DNA from: Pseudoalteromonas tunicata
Lineage (GTDB): Bacteria; Pseudomonadota; Gammaproteobacteria; Enterobacterales; Alteromonadaceae
Length of the DNA: 64,000 nt
Assembly: GCF_002310815.1 (NCBI RefSeq)
Contig: NZ_CP011033.1
Coordinates: 124,001 to 188,000 of the forward strand
Reading direction: 5' to 3'
The position numbers and the translations under genes are program-made. Below the pieces are notes generated by a model. It saw only the letters and a list, made by a program, of their open reading frames with translations, was not told where the DNA came from and ran no database searches. The stretch's first letter is position 1. The number at the start of each line of letters is the position of its first letter. Shown one piece after another: positions 1-9,865 of the stretch.

Positions 1-117
1 GGTCTTTACTCGTTTTGATTGCTTGCAATAGACATGCTTTTTTAGCTAAAACTTAAAGCATTCCAATCTAATGAGGGACTTGCTTCGTAATGCAGGGTAA
101 ACATCGGAGTTTATCTC

Positions 118-654
118 ATGACTAAGCAACAACGTTCACTGTGCAGCGCATTGTTATTGGCTGCTGCACCATCCTATGGGATTGATTTAGCAAAGCTTGA
201 ATGGAGCGTAGTTAACGATACTGTGATGGGCGGACGTTCAGGTAGCACAATACGTTTAGTTGATAACATTGTAACCTTTAGTGGTGAGCTGACTTTAGCT
301 AATAATGGTGGTTTTGCTTCGGTGCGAGCGCCATATTCGATGAGCAATAGCGCTCCTAATAAACTATATTTATCGGTTATGGGCGATGGCAAGTTGTATC
401 AATTGCGTTTGCGAGTTGACCAGTATCTTGACGGGCCAGCATTTGTATATCAGTTTCAAACAAAAGCCAATCAGCAACAAACCTTCACCCTTTCGCCGCA
501 CGATTTTAGCTTACAATATCGTGGCCGTATGATTGAATCGCGCTACCAATTACAGTTTTCGGATGTACGGGCGCTGGGCTTTTTAATTAGCGCCAAACAA
601 GCGGGTGAATTTAAATTGGCAATTCATGAACTTTTAATGATGAACGCAACGTAA
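118..654 (+). CDS. CIA30-family secreted protein
   Basis: 178 residues. The body starts with a pattern typical of the CIA30 (NADH:ubiquinone oxidoreductase intermediate-associated protein 30) family: a Trp, then NDTVMGG and a Gly/Ser-rich turn, then NNGGFASVRAP, in a beta-sandwich resembling a carbohydrate-binding jelly roll. The N-terminal 22 residues (short basic start, hydrophobic LCSALLLAAA, then small residues) look like a signal peptide, so the protein is probably periplasmic. In bacteria the family has no settled function; the link to complex I comes from eukaryotic homologues and should not be carried over. The start is supported by GGAG about 8 bases upstream. It is convergent with the giant protein gene, with a shared terminator hairpin between them. 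Confidence 0.8.
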   Translation: MTKQQRSLCSALLLAAAPSYGIDLAKLEWSVVNDTVMGGRSGSTIRLVDNIVTFSGELTLANNGGFASVRAPYSMSNSAPNKLYLSVMGDGKLYQLRLRVDQYLDGPAFVYQFQTKANQQQTFTLSPHDFSLQYRGRMIESRYQLQFSDVRALGFLISAKQAGEFKLAIHELLMMNAT

Positions 655-715
655 AGGCGATTAAATCGGGTAGCTAAGATACTTTAAGTCTTGTTATACA
701 GCGTTTTGCAAATGA

Positions 716-735
716 AAAGCGCCATTGGGCGCTTT
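716..735. terminator. Bidirectional intrinsic terminator
   Basis: AAAGCGCC, a 4-base loop, then GGCGCTTT, followed by T-rich sequence on the plus strand and flanked by A-rich sequence for the minus strand. It lies between two convergent genes (CIA30 and the giant Ig protein) and can serve both. Confidence 0.75.
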
Positions 736-763
736 ATTGTTTTACCTTATAACGGATGAGACT

Positions 764-3700
764 TTAAAACCTATAGCCTAAACTTAACGACAAGCTATTG
801 GTATTATTAGCATTAATGAAATACCGAGAGACACTTAAACCAGTTTGCCAATCAGGGGTTATCAGGTAACTAATCCCAAATGAGAGAAAAGGATCTACCG
901 CTTTTTCAGTATGTGTGATTGTTTTGGTTGCGCTTTGGCTTTTTAATTCACTTTGCCAAATGTACGCGCCAACAGTGTAATTAAGTTGCCAGTCTTGGTG
1001 CACATCCATGATATATGAACTCGATAGCGTGATGCCTTGCGTAAATAAAGGCATCGATGTACTCATTAATTTTATATAGGGTTCGGGTTCTAACTGCTCA
1101 CTGGTAATGATGGTCGTGCTTTGGCCTAAATCTAAATAACCTAAAGAAAACGCCCAGTTATTAGCAAACTTGTAGCTAAGATTAAGTCCTGTTTGAGTAC
1201 CTGTATTATCACTTTTTAGCTCAGTGCTATTGTCTGTATCGGTATTGAGGTTTGTTTCTACTTTTGATTGACCAATGCTCAGTGCAATCAACCAAGGAGC
1301 ACTGTTTGCAAAAGCGTTTATTGGGTTAATAAAAGCAGCTAGCAGTAATGGTACGGCTAGCCATTTCGCTTTTTGTCGTATGGCGATAATCGATGTTAAC
1401 AAAACAATGAATAAAGCACTCAATCCACCTCCAGATTTATTCGTAACAATGACGTCTTTATACGCTTTAATTGTAATAGATACGGTACTTGTTGCGGCTA
1501 GCTGACCATCTGAGATGGTATAAGAAATGGCATCGATACCATCAAACCCGCGCTTAGGTGTATAGCGGATACTTTGATCTGAATTTATCACAGCAGTTCC
1601 TTGTTGGGTACTTACTGAAGTGATGCTAAGTGTCTGGTTTTCAGGATCGACATCATTATCTAAAACGTAAATTGTGATGACGGTTTTATCATCCGTATTG
1701 GCCACGTCAGGGTGTGCTATTGGGGCAAAATTGGCGTTAATTCCTACCAAAACAGTGGTGGAACTGGTGCCGCCATTACTATCAGAGATACTATATTGAA
1801 TGGTTGCAGTACCATAAAAATCTTTGGCTGCTTGATAATAAAGCCAATTATCAACAATGGTGACTTGGCCAAAATCAGCGCTGGCGGCACTGAGGATTAA
1901 AGGATCGTCATTTTCGTCTGTATCATTGGCGAGCACATCAATCATGACATTACTATTCCAATTGATTTCTATTTTATCAGGACTGGCGATAGGTTGTTTA
2001 TTATCGCTATGATAAACAGCCACGCCACTTGGGTCGACTATTGTTCCATTAACAATACCGTCAGCATCATTTTTTCCGCCATCTTGTATTGTTAGCTGAA
2101 CGCACCAAGCCCCTTCTATTAACCCTTCTTGCCATTCAGAGTCTCCTGGTGTTGGGCAATAACCTGGTTCGCCGGCTGTTGAGTGAATGCTATTGAACTC
2201 ATCAATAACAAAATCAGTCCACTGACTGTTGATTAGTTTTCTATAGGTAGCATTGGCTGGGATCGCATTTATTTGTGGTAATACAAGGCGATAGGAGCCG
2301 CCTGGTTTTGGTAATCCCTCAAGAATGAAGTCAAAGATCCCGCCTAAATTATCAGCTGCCATATCGGCAGGTAACTCATTACTTAATAGTTCAATGCCTC
2401 CGGTTTTACTATTGGCAATGGTTGAGCCTTTTCGCATGCATATGCCTGGCTCACTTTCTACCAGATATGAATTTGCCTGCAACGCTTGCTCTTGCATGAC
2501 ATTACATTCACTTATGGCATCAAGGTAATCAGGTACGCCATCTTGGTCTGAGTCTTTAAAACCTTCTAAATTATCTGGAATTAAATCACCATCACTATCG
2601 CGTTGAGTCAGTACGGCGAGCTCAGTGGTAACTTCAAGATAAATAGTCTTTTTACTGGTTAAAGGAGAATCTGCATTGTCGGTGGCGATTAATTCGATTG
2701 AGTAAATCCCTGGTAATAAATTCTCTGGGTTAAATGTAAACACATCCCCTTGTTCGGAGGTGTTGATAATCTCAGTTGAATTGGCCTGCCAGCGAAGTGT
2801 TACAATATCAAACGGGTTGAGGTCTGTAACGTGGCTATCAATGTTGACAATATCATTGTTGTTCACGATTAGATTACGCTGCTGATTTGCTTGCGTTACC
2901 TTAAAATCAATATGAGGAGGCAGATTTTGTTCAACAATAGTTATGGTTTGTTGATAGTTACTGCTTACATTTTGATTATCATCAAGAGTGATTATGACCG
3001 TTTCGCTTTCTTCTGCGATGGCATCTTCAAAAGTCTCTAATGTTAAATAAGCCGTAGGACTTTGGTTAAACAATACCTCACCATCAAATAAAGTGTGATC
3101 GGAACTTGATGCAGTGCCGCCGATTTTGTATGAAACCGAGAATGGGTAACTAGAGGGCTTGCCGTTTAAATGCAGCGCTATTTGATGAGAAGTACCTTCG
3201 GTGATTGTAATATCTTTATCAATAGAGATCAGAGGATTAACCGTGATTTTCTGCTCAACAATTGTTTGTCTATTTTGACTATCTATTGCTTGCCAAAAAG
3301 CGGAATGTATCCCTGGCTTGAAATGGGTATTACCTTTAATCAGTGATACCGCGATAGGGTTACCTTCGCTATCAGTAGCAGTTGCAACGCCTAAGTCAAC
3401 TTTGGTTAAGAGTCCAGTTGCATTCACAATTACATCGGCAGGGGCGGACAAAATAGGGGAAGTATTATTTTGCTCATCTTCAATTGTGAGTAAAACGTTA
3501 GCCATTGAAATTTGTTTTTCGGTATCTGTAATACTGTATTTAATGTTAATTTGATTTGGAGTGCCCGTTAATGCACGATAGATGATTTTGTTCTCTTCTA
3601 TAGATACATTACCAATATCACTGATAACACTTGCGAGGGTTAGCAAATCGCCATCCACATCGATATCGTTTGGCACGACATCTAATTCGTAACGGGCTAA

Positions 3701-6472
3701 CGCGTTTGATTGCATAGAAATAGTGTCGTCAGTTGCAATTGGTGCATCGTTAATCGGATTAACCTTAATGGTGATAGTTGAATCATCAGATGCAGTTTCG
3801 TTATCTAATGCGTGGTAAATAATACTATCAAGGCCATGAAAGTCTTTGTTTGGAGTATAAATCCACTGCTGGGCTGTATGAATCAAGGTGCCATACAAAG
3901 GTTGTTGAATGACCTCAAAAGTCAGTGAGTCTTTATCGACGTCATTTCCTATAGGTGTAAATGTGACACTTTGATCTTCATCAACGGTTATCGATAAATC
4001 TTCAGAAGTCGGTTTGTCATTCACATTGTTTACGGTCAGCGAAAATAAAGGTAAACGCGCGGTTTCAATACTATCACTTACGCTAATAGCAATATCGATC
4101 GTGGTCGCAACATCTTCATTCGTTGGTGTACCAAACAGTTGGCCAGTTTTACTATCAAACTGCGCCCAGTTTGGTTTGTTGGTAATTGAAAAGGTGAGCA
4201 CATCGCCAATATCGTCATCGTATGCAGAGGGGGTAAATTGATAGCCACTATCTTCATTTACCGAAGTACTCGGCGTGCCCGAAATCGTTGGCGCATCGTT
4301 AATATTGCTAACCGTAATGGCAAATACCGGTAAGGATGCAGATGAGCTTGCGTCATTGGCTGAAATAATGATGTTGTTATAAGTTCCAACGTCTTTATTA
4401 AGAGGCGTGCCGTATAACTCACCTGTTAATGAATTAAAACTAGCCCAATTTGGTTTATTGGTAATTGAAAACGTTAATGAATCGCCCGCATCTTCATCAA
4501 AAGCTGAAGGGATAAATTGATAGCCACTATCTTCATTTACCGAAGTACTCGGCGTGCCAGAAATCGTTGGCGCATCGTTAACATTGCTAACCGTAATGGC
4601 AAATACCGGTAAGGATGCAGATGAGCTTGCGTCATTGGCTGAAATAATGATGTTGTTATAAGTTCCAACGTCTTTATTAAGAGGCGTGCCGTATAACTCA
4701 CCTGTTAATGAATTAAAACTAGCCCAATTTGGTTTATTGGTAATTGAAAACGTTAATGAATCGCCCACATCTTCATCAAAAGCTGAAGGCGTAAATTGAT
4801 AATAGCTATCTTCGTTTATTTGTGTGCTTGGCTGGCCAAAAATACTTGGCGCATCATTAGTATTGCTTACCGTTATACTAAATGCAGGCAGTTGATCGGA
4901 GAGTTGCCCGTCTGTTACAGCAATAATAATATTGTCGGTAAAGCCAACATGATTATTTATCGGTGTGCCACTTAACTGGCCATTTGCAGTATTAAATGTT
5001 GCCCATGCAGGCTTATTTGAAATACTAAATGTCAAAGTATCGCCCGAATCCACATCACTCGCATCAGGAATAAACTGGTAGTTATTATCTTCTAAAATAC
5101 TGGTAACTGGTGTGCCAGAAATAGCTGGGGCGTCGTTAACATTGACGACAGTAATAGTAAACCCTCCCGTGCTGGTTGAAGCGCCATTATTATCGGTAAC
5201 GGTAATTTCGATATTATTGTAACTTCCTACATGAGCATTTGCTGGAGTGCCACTGAGTAAGCCCGTATTTGAAAAGGTCGCCCAACTTGGTTTATTTGTG
5301 ATTGAAAACGTATGGGTATCACCTGCATCTGGGTCTGTAATTGTGGTTTGGTAAGAATAAGCGTTATTTTGTAGCACCGAAGTTGCTGGTGTATTTTGAA
5401 TCACAGGGGGTTGATTTACTTGAGTCGTTGTAAACTGACGCGTGACGCTCCAAAGTTCGCCTTCAGCATTTATGGCTTGGAGGTTCCAATGATAAGTTTG
5501 GTTTGCTTGAAGTGTATTGCCCGAGGGTAAAGTAAAGCTGGTTAGTGCGCCATCAATTGCGTTGTTTTGATACACAATCGTATTTAAGTTTATATCTGAT
5601 GCGACCACTAACTTATAGGTGGCGACATTCTCTGAAGCGCTCCAAGAAAATGTAGGTAGTATTGCTTGCGCTGTAGCATCTGCAGCTGGAGCGGTGAGTG
5701 AAAAAGGGCCTGGAGGAGGCGAACTCACATATAAAACACCATTATAAATAATACCTGGGTTTGGGCCGACAGCATCGTAATTGTTGCCATTTGGGGTGTA
5801 CTTAATGTTCTGTAAGCGATTTAAAATAGATGAGTTGTGAGATGTTTGCACAAACTCAGTGCCCCCCGTCATACCTATCGTTGCTTGGCTTGCTTTACTG
5901 CGCTCATTAGGCAAGTCGACATAGTTGTAATATATTTCGTTAGTTTGGCTCACAAGCACCACTTGGATGGTCCCTAAGCCTAATGTTTGTCCAAAAAAAC
6001 CATAATTAGAATATTGAATGGTTAAAATATCAGTACCAAATACATTACTTGGGTCATCATGTGGCACAAGTAATGAGGTTACGTGTTGCTTGGCATCTTT
6101 TGATACTAAATCATCCCAAAAAACGTAAAGATTGTAACTATCTTGACCACTTCCAGTAAGACTTAATTGCGATAAAGGTACGTTATCATAATAGTCGTTC
6201 ACCATTGCAATATCGGCCCCTGGTGCGCCTATCGCTCCTTTTCTAAGGCCTATTACCCCGTTTGAGGTTAGGGTGAAATGGTCGACGGTTTTACCAAAAA
6301 ACTGAAAGTCAAAACCAATAGGCGTTCTAATGTTCTCAGCAACATCGTCAATAGGTGTGCCACTGGCAGTGACTAGTTGATGTAAATAAGCTTGTAAATA
6401 AAATGTTTCTGCTTCAGCGCGATTAATAAGCACCAATAAGAATAGGTGTGCAAGTATGAATAGTTGTTTCAT
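764..6472 (-). CDS. Giant multi-Ig/cadherin-like surface protein with internal GlyGly-CTERM and C-terminal beta-barrel
   Basis: 1902 residues with a signal peptide at 1-21. Rough order: an N-terminal globular region (25-245), a fibronectin-like segment (260-350), five He_PIG-type putative Ig repeats of about 93 residues (353-816), cadherin-like repeats (816-1010), a HYR-like segment, a Calx-beta-like segment (about 1085-1190), a PKD-like segment, Ca-binding TSP3-type DSDGD/DSDQDG repeats (about 1290), a choice-of-anchor U-like domain (1315-1480) and two more cadherin-like repeats. At 1680 comes SGGGL followed by a hydrophobic helix and RQKAK, a good GlyGly-CTERM (rhombosortase) signal. The chain does not stop there: a second hydrophobic segment ending NAFA precedes about 175 residues of OmpA-like beta-strands ending in Phe. 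A large adhesin or surface structural protein is likely. The start has ATG and a good signal peptide. Confidence 0.8.
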   Translation of the reverse strand: MKQLFILAHLFLLVLINRAEAETFYLQAYLHQLVTASGTPIDDVAENIRTPIGFDFQFFGKTVDHFTLTSNGVIGLRKGAIGAPGADIAMVNDYYDNVPLSQLSLTGSGQDSYNLYVFWDDLVSKDAKQHVTSLLVPHDDPSNVFGTDILTIQYSNYGFFGQTLGLGTIQVVLVSQTNEIYYNYVDLPNERSKASQATIGMTGGTEFVQTSHNSSILNRLQNIKYTPNGNNYDAVGPNPGIIYNGVLYVSSPPPGPFSLTAPAADATAQAILPTFSWSASENVATYKLVVASDINLNTIVYQNNAIDGALTSFTLPSGNTLQANQTYHWNLQAINAEGELWSVTRQFTTTQVNQPPVIQNTPATSVLQNNAYSYQTTITDPDAGDTHTFSITNKPSWATFSNTGLLSGTPANAHVGSYNNIEITVTDNNGASTSTGGFTITVVNVNDAPAISGTPVTSILEDNNYQFIPDASDVDSGDTLTFSISNKPAWATFNTANGQLSGTPINNHVGFTDNIIIAVTDGQLSDQLPAFSITVSNTNDAPSIFGQPSTQINEDSYYQFTPSAFDEDVGDSLTFSITNKPNWASFNSLTGELYGTPLNKDVGTYNNIIISANDASSSASLPVFAITVSNVNDAPTISGTPSTSVNEDSGYQFIPSAFDEDAGDSLTFSITNKPNWASFNSLTGELYGTPLNKDVGTYNNIIISANDASSSASLPVFAITVSNINDAPTISGTPSTSVNEDSGYQFTPSAYDDDIGDVLTFSITNKPNWAQFDSKTGQLFGTPTNEDVATTIDIAISVSDSIETARLPLFSLTVNNVNDKPTSEDLSITVDEDQSVTFTPIGNDVDKDSLTFEVIQQPLYGTLIHTAQQWIYTPNKDFHGLDSIIYHALDNETASDDSTITIKVNPINDAPIATDDTISMQSNALARYELDVVPNDIDVDGDLLTLASVISDIGNVSIEENKIIYRALTGTPNQINIKYSITDTEKQISMANVLLTIEDEQNNTSPILSAPADVIVNATGLLTKVDLGVATATDSEGNPIAVSLIKGNTHFKPGIHSAFWQAIDSQNRQTIVEQKITVNPLISIDKDITITEGTSHQIALHLNGKPSSYPFSVSYKIGGTASSSDHTLFDGEVLFNQSPTAYLTLETFEDAIAEESETVIITLDDNQNVSSNYQQTITIVEQNLPPHIDFKVTQANQQRNLIVNNNDIVNIDSHVTDLNPFDIVTLRWQANSTEIINTSEQGDVFTFNPENLLPGIYSIELIATDNADSPLTSKKTIYLEVTTELAVLTQRDSDGDLIPDNLEGFKDSDQDGVPDYLDAISECNVMQEQALQANSYLVESEPGICMRKGSTIANSKTGGIELLSNELPADMAADNLGGIFDFILEGLPKPGGSYRLVLPQINAIPANATYRKLINSQWTDFVIDEFNSIHSTAGEPGYCPTPGDSEWQEGLIEGAWCVQLTIQDGGKNDADGIVNGTIVDPSGVAVYHSDNKQPIASPDKIEINWNSNVMIDVLANDTDENDDPLILSAASADFGQVTIVDNWLYYQAAKDFYGTATIQYSISDSNGGTSSTTVLVGINANFAPIAHPDVANTDDKTVITIYVLDNDVDPENQTLSITSVSTQQGTAVINSDQSIRYTPKRGFDGIDAISYTISDGQLAATSTVSITIKAYKDVIVTNKSGGGLSALFIVLLTSIIAIRQKAKWLAVPLLLAAFINPINAFANSAPWLIALSIGQSKVETNLNTDTDNSTELKSDNTGTQTGLNLSYKFANNWAFSLGYLDLGQSTTIITSEQLEPEPYIKLMSTSMPLFTQGITLSSSYIMDVHQDWQLNYTVGAYIWQSELKSQSATKTITHTEKAVDPFLSFGISYLITPDWQTGLSVSRYFINANNTNSLSLSLGYRF
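4231..4788 (-). repeat. Two near-identical 279-bp in-frame tandem repeats
   Basis: Inside the giant protein, two neighbouring He_PIG units are almost identical at the DNA level over 279 bases (93 codons), with only a few substitutions. Corresponding points lie at 4312 and 4591. The other He_PIG units are clearly diverged, so this pair reflects a recent duplication or gene conversion. Confidence 0.85.
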
Positions 6473-6661
6473 GAATGCTCTTGTAATATATAAGTTTTTG
6501 AAAATAAATAACTTTGGGTTGCCAAGGATACACTGTCCCTAGATTTAAGGTAGGTACAAAGATCAGAAATACTATTACACTGTATTACATAAGGTGTTTG
6601 GTGTGTTTAGGCTTGAAAAAAGTTTATTGATAATTAAATAAATGACGTGTTCGATTGAAGC

Positions 6662-6693
6662 TTTAAAGCCCCTTAGCGCTGATGGGCTTTAAA
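6662..6693 (-). terminator. Terminator of the GSCFA gene
   Basis: TTTAAAGCCC and GGGCTTTAAA form a perfect 10-bp stem just past the stop codon of the minus-strand GSCFA gene. The following T-run is weak, so it could also act mainly as a 3'-end stabiliser. Confidence 0.55.
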
Positions 6694-6702
6694 TTCCAAT
6701 TG

Positions 6703-8778
6703 TTACTTACCCACCACAAACATCTTTTCAAATAAGTTCATCACTTGGCTCACGGCCTCAGGTTTTACATGACGTAAATCACTTAACCACGGATCTTGGA
6801 TACACTCAGTGACCATTTCAAAACTTGGGAAATAATAAGCATCAGCATGTGATGAAGTGAACTGCTCAGCAGCGACACGCAGTACTGCTTTTGAATGGGT
6901 ATTGGCTGAAATTACATGGTGAGTTTCGCCTCGGCCAGTTGCTAAAAATGGCACGGGAGAGACGCTGACAATAATTTTTATATTGGGATTATATTCTTTC
7001 AAAATGGCGTAGAAGGTTTCTAAATATTGAACATTTTCGTCTACCGTTAATACTCTGTGCTGCAATAAATGATAGGAGTTCGCCTTGGGATTGCGCGAGG
7101 CAAAGGTACCATCTCTAAATTGCCACGCCTCGTTTAAGCCTAATGTGATAATAAATACTTCGGTTTGTAAAAATGCCTGGCGTACAGCTTCAACATGTTT
7201 TGGATAGTCATCATAAAATGCTTCAGGTGAGCTAAAATCAACTCCTTCACGATAGGGATCATACAGGCGGTTCAGTTCAGGATTCCAAATTAATCGTTTT
7301 TTAAACACACGCTTATTAAATGCCTTTTGGGCTAATTGTGTAAAGCTTGGGGTATTAAATAAAATACCGTATTGCGCCGAATACGCTGAAAATGGATCAA
7401 ACGCTGAAAAAATATCATACATCACCCCTGTATATTCTTGAGGGATCCATTCAGTAACCACATAGTTAAAGTTATTTTTTTGAAAATATTTAGCTATCTC
7501 TACTGCAAAGCAACTGCCTGCACTGCCAACAGCCGTCTGAGGGGTAATGAATTTATGACTGGTTACAAAAGGAAAAGTACCATAAATATCTCTGGGGTAT
7601 TTAGCGTGACCGGGATTAGGCCAAAATATTTTTGTATTATCGATGCGATATTTTTGAGTCGAGATTTGACTGGCTTCTTTAAATTGCGCCAATTCCCACA
7701 ACGCTTTATAAATTGAGCTTTGAAACTGCGTATTGTTGATTTCTAATTTTAATAAATCATCAATAAAACCAAGAAACTGAAATTGGTCTGGGATCTGATT
7801 TTTAGCTAATAAGGTTGATAAATTTTTTGCTAAATAACTGATTACTTTTGGATCTGAAAAAATCTCATGCAATTCAAAATCAAGTTGTGCAGTTGTTTGA
7901 ATGGCATTGGTTTTATCTATTAAACACACTTCTGGCTGATGAATAAGATGCGAATATTGGCTTGCGACAAAATCATATAGCCCATTAACGAGTATTTGAT
8001 TTATCGGTGGTTTACAAAGTTGATATATTTCATGCCATTGGATTGGTGAAGGTAATAAAGACAAGCATAAAATGGTATCCGATTGGTTGAGTGAAAACTT
8101 AATACAGGCATCATGAATATTGAGTGCAATCATCTCACCAAAGCATAATTCAAGCTTGGTGATAGTCGGTTTTTTATCATAGTAATTGAGTACCTCACAA
8201 ATATCGTCAACTTTGTTATTAATGTCGTTATCGAATAAATAGCCATGATATTTTAATAAGTCGACATTATCGCGATCTAAATAGCTGAGGAGTGTCGGGT
8301 TAACATCGTCTTGATTGTTACTGGTTTGGTGAGGAATTTTTAAATATAAATTGAGTGAATTTTGCGGTAAAGATTGATTGCTCCACAGCTGGTCTTGTGC
8401 ACTTTGTTGGGTGATATACCTAAAACCAGCAACAAAAAAACGACTGCCAAAATGCGCCTCAATGATATTAACTAAAAATGGCTGTAATAAACTCTCAAGC
8501 GTTTGAAAAGAAATAGCATGGTTATCAGCATCTTTGACTAAAAAAGGAGTGGTTTGCGCAAGTAGCTGCTGATCAAGCCCTTTTAAAATCGATGGTTCAT
8601 AAGGTAATGCTTGCTGCCTACCTGAGTATAATTTTCTCGCCACACTGTACACTATGCCTAAACTTAATTTGTGTTCAAAATGATAATCATCGTAGAGGTA
8701 TTTTTTGGCCCTTAAGCTAATTGTTTTACCATTTTTGAGTGTTATTTCAGCTAAATCATCAATGTGTTTAAAGTCCAT
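6703..8778 (-). CDS. GSCFA domain protein
   Basis: 691 residues. The C-terminal half holds the family signature GSAGSCFA (GSCFA at residues 421-425), followed by TEWIPQEYTGVMYDI, LGLNEAW and SVSPVPFLAT, all typical of the GSCFA family (an SGNH-hydrolase-like fold). The family is usually associated with surface polysaccharide or acyl-transfer chemistry, but substrates are unknown. The N-terminal 390 residues are not recognised; they are rich in Asn, Gln and Leu with no signal peptide, so the protein is probably cytoplasmic. GGGGA sits 5-6 bases before the ATG. It stands alone, with the giant surface protein downstream on the same strand but separated by 230 bases and a hairpin. Confidence 0.75.
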   Translation of the reverse strand: MDFKHIDDLAEITLKNGKTISLRAKKYLYDDYHFEHKLSLGIVYSVARKLYSGRQQALPYEPSILKGLDQQLLAQTTPFLVKDADNHAISFQTLESLLQPFLVNIIEAHFGSRFFVAGFRYITQQSAQDQLWSNQSLPQNSLNLYLKIPHQTSNNQDDVNPTLLSYLDRDNVDLLKYHGYLFDNDINNKVDDICEVLNYYDKKPTITKLELCFGEMIALNIHDACIKFSLNQSDTILCLSLLPSPIQWHEIYQLCKPPINQILVNGLYDFVASQYSHLIHQPEVCLIDKTNAIQTTAQLDFELHEIFSDPKVISYLAKNLSTLLAKNQIPDQFQFLGFIDDLLKLEINNTQFQSSIYKALWELAQFKEASQISTQKYRIDNTKIFWPNPGHAKYPRDIYGTFPFVTSHKFITPQTAVGSAGSCFAVEIAKYFQKNNFNYVVTEWIPQEYTGVMYDIFSAFDPFSAYSAQYGILFNTPSFTQLAQKAFNKRVFKKRLIWNPELNRLYDPYREGVDFSSPEAFYDDYPKHVEAVRQAFLQTEVFIITLGLNEAWQFRDGTFASRNPKANSYHLLQHRVLTVDENVQYLETFYAILKEYNPNIKIIVSVSPVPFLATGRGETHHVISANTHSKAVLRVAAEQFTSSHADAYYFPSFEMVTECIQDPWLSDLRHVKPEAVSQVMNLFEKMFVVGK

Positions 8779-9003
8779 TTAATTCCCCAGTTATTTAATG
8801 CTGTTGATCTAATTTTTATAGTGATTGTTTTTTATTATGTTTTGTACAATTTATTGGCACAAAGCGCGTAAAAAACAAACTAAGCAAGAAATAGTCCGCT
8901 TTTTTAATAGAGCATTTTTTAGTTAAGGCATGCGTTAGTTACAGAGTATTTTAAGGAGTAAAGTTACTTCTCTTTTGCAGGGTAGGCGCACAAAATTAAT
9001 CAA

Positions 9004-9663
9004 TTAAAGGCGTGCGTGTAAGCGTTGCAAATAAGCTTTATTGGCTATGAGAGCGTTCAGTTCGCCTTCAAAGCTATAGATTTTTTTCATGTTTGGCAAC
9101 GTCAGCCGACCGGTTAAAAATGACAACGAACAGGTTAAATTCACGAAATTAAAATACAAAATTAATTGCTGAATAACATCAGTTTGGCAAACATGTAAAC
9201 CAAGTTTTTTGGCTGTGCGGGGATTTAAAATATAACTGGTAGCATGAATTCGAATTGCAGTTGGTTTGCCATGTTCATGCTCAGCAATCAGTATTAATAA
9301 GCCGTCAATAAGGGCACTTAATACCTGCTTTTTTCGCTCAGGCGCTGTCTGATTAAAATCGAGGGTAAAATAGTAATCAAACAAGCTGCCACCGTGGAGT
9401 ACTAAACGATTATTTTTGATTTTTTCGCCAATCAGTAGGGTGGAGTAATAGCGCAAGCTACCACTTTTTACCCCACTTGGCACATCGACAAAGGGGGCAA
9501 ATACCGACAGCGAAATCGCAAAAATAAACAAGCTTAAAAATACTAAGCCGCAAAAATACAGCAAGGTGCCAAGCACTAAATTTAGTAAAATAAACAGGGC
9601 TGCGAGCTTTAAAACAAACGCCGCTTGCTCGGTATTCGAAAGCGAATAAAAGGAATGCTTCAT
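9004..9663 (-). CDS. Unknown protein with two N-terminal membrane segments
   Basis: 219 residues, not recognised. Residues 18-60 form a hydrophobic hairpin (LAALFILLNLVLGTLLYF, then LVFLSLFIFAISLSVFAPF), followed by a soluble domain of about 150 residues with mixed alpha/beta character (RLVLHGGSLFDYYFTLDF, IRIHATSYILNPRTAKKLGL). The topology suggests an inner-membrane protein with a cytoplasmic C-terminal domain. It is divergent from the DsbA-like gene, with about 200 bases between, and nothing around it suggests a function. A GNAT-like reading of the soluble part was considered, but no acetyl-CoA motif is visible. Confidence 0.6.
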   Translation of the reverse strand: MKHSFYSLSNTEQAAFVLKLAALFILLNLVLGTLLYFCGLVFLSLFIFAISLSVFAPFVDVPSGVKSGSLRYYSTLLIGEKIKNNRLVLHGGSLFDYYFTLDFNQTAPERKKQVLSALIDGLLILIAEHEHGKPTAIRIHATSYILNPRTAKKLGLHVCQTDVIQQLILYFNFVNLTCSLSFLTGRLTLPNMKKIYSFEGELNALIANKAYLQRLHARL

Positions 9664-9865
9664 GGTTTGTCCGCCATGTTTATTGATTTTATGAGCACTA
9701 TAACATTGCTCACCGTTAAGAGTATTTTAAATACAATATGTGCAAAAATAGCGAGCTTGAATAAATTCGATGTTATTTTTGTGATAGGAAACTTGTGCCT
9801 TACTTGATTTTTAATAGCATCACCTGCATATCGATACCCTAACCTGATTAGATAAAGCGTAAACC

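Noticed and set aside
1..117. Possible end of an upstream gene
   Set aside because: No frame gives a credible C-terminus; it reads as the upstream region of the CIA30 gene.
4231..4788. CRISPR-like direct repeats
   Set aside because: The repeats are 279 bp, in frame and coding for Ig-like domains; no spacers or Cas genes occur.
764..6472. Reading the giant protein as an autotransporter because of its C-terminal barrel
   Set aside because: The barrel is only about 175 residues (OmpA-like, eight strands) and lacks the long linker and signature of type V passengers.
9004..9663. GNAT-type enzyme call for the unknown membrane protein
   Set aside because: No acetyl-CoA loop is visible, and the membrane hairpin does not fit the family.
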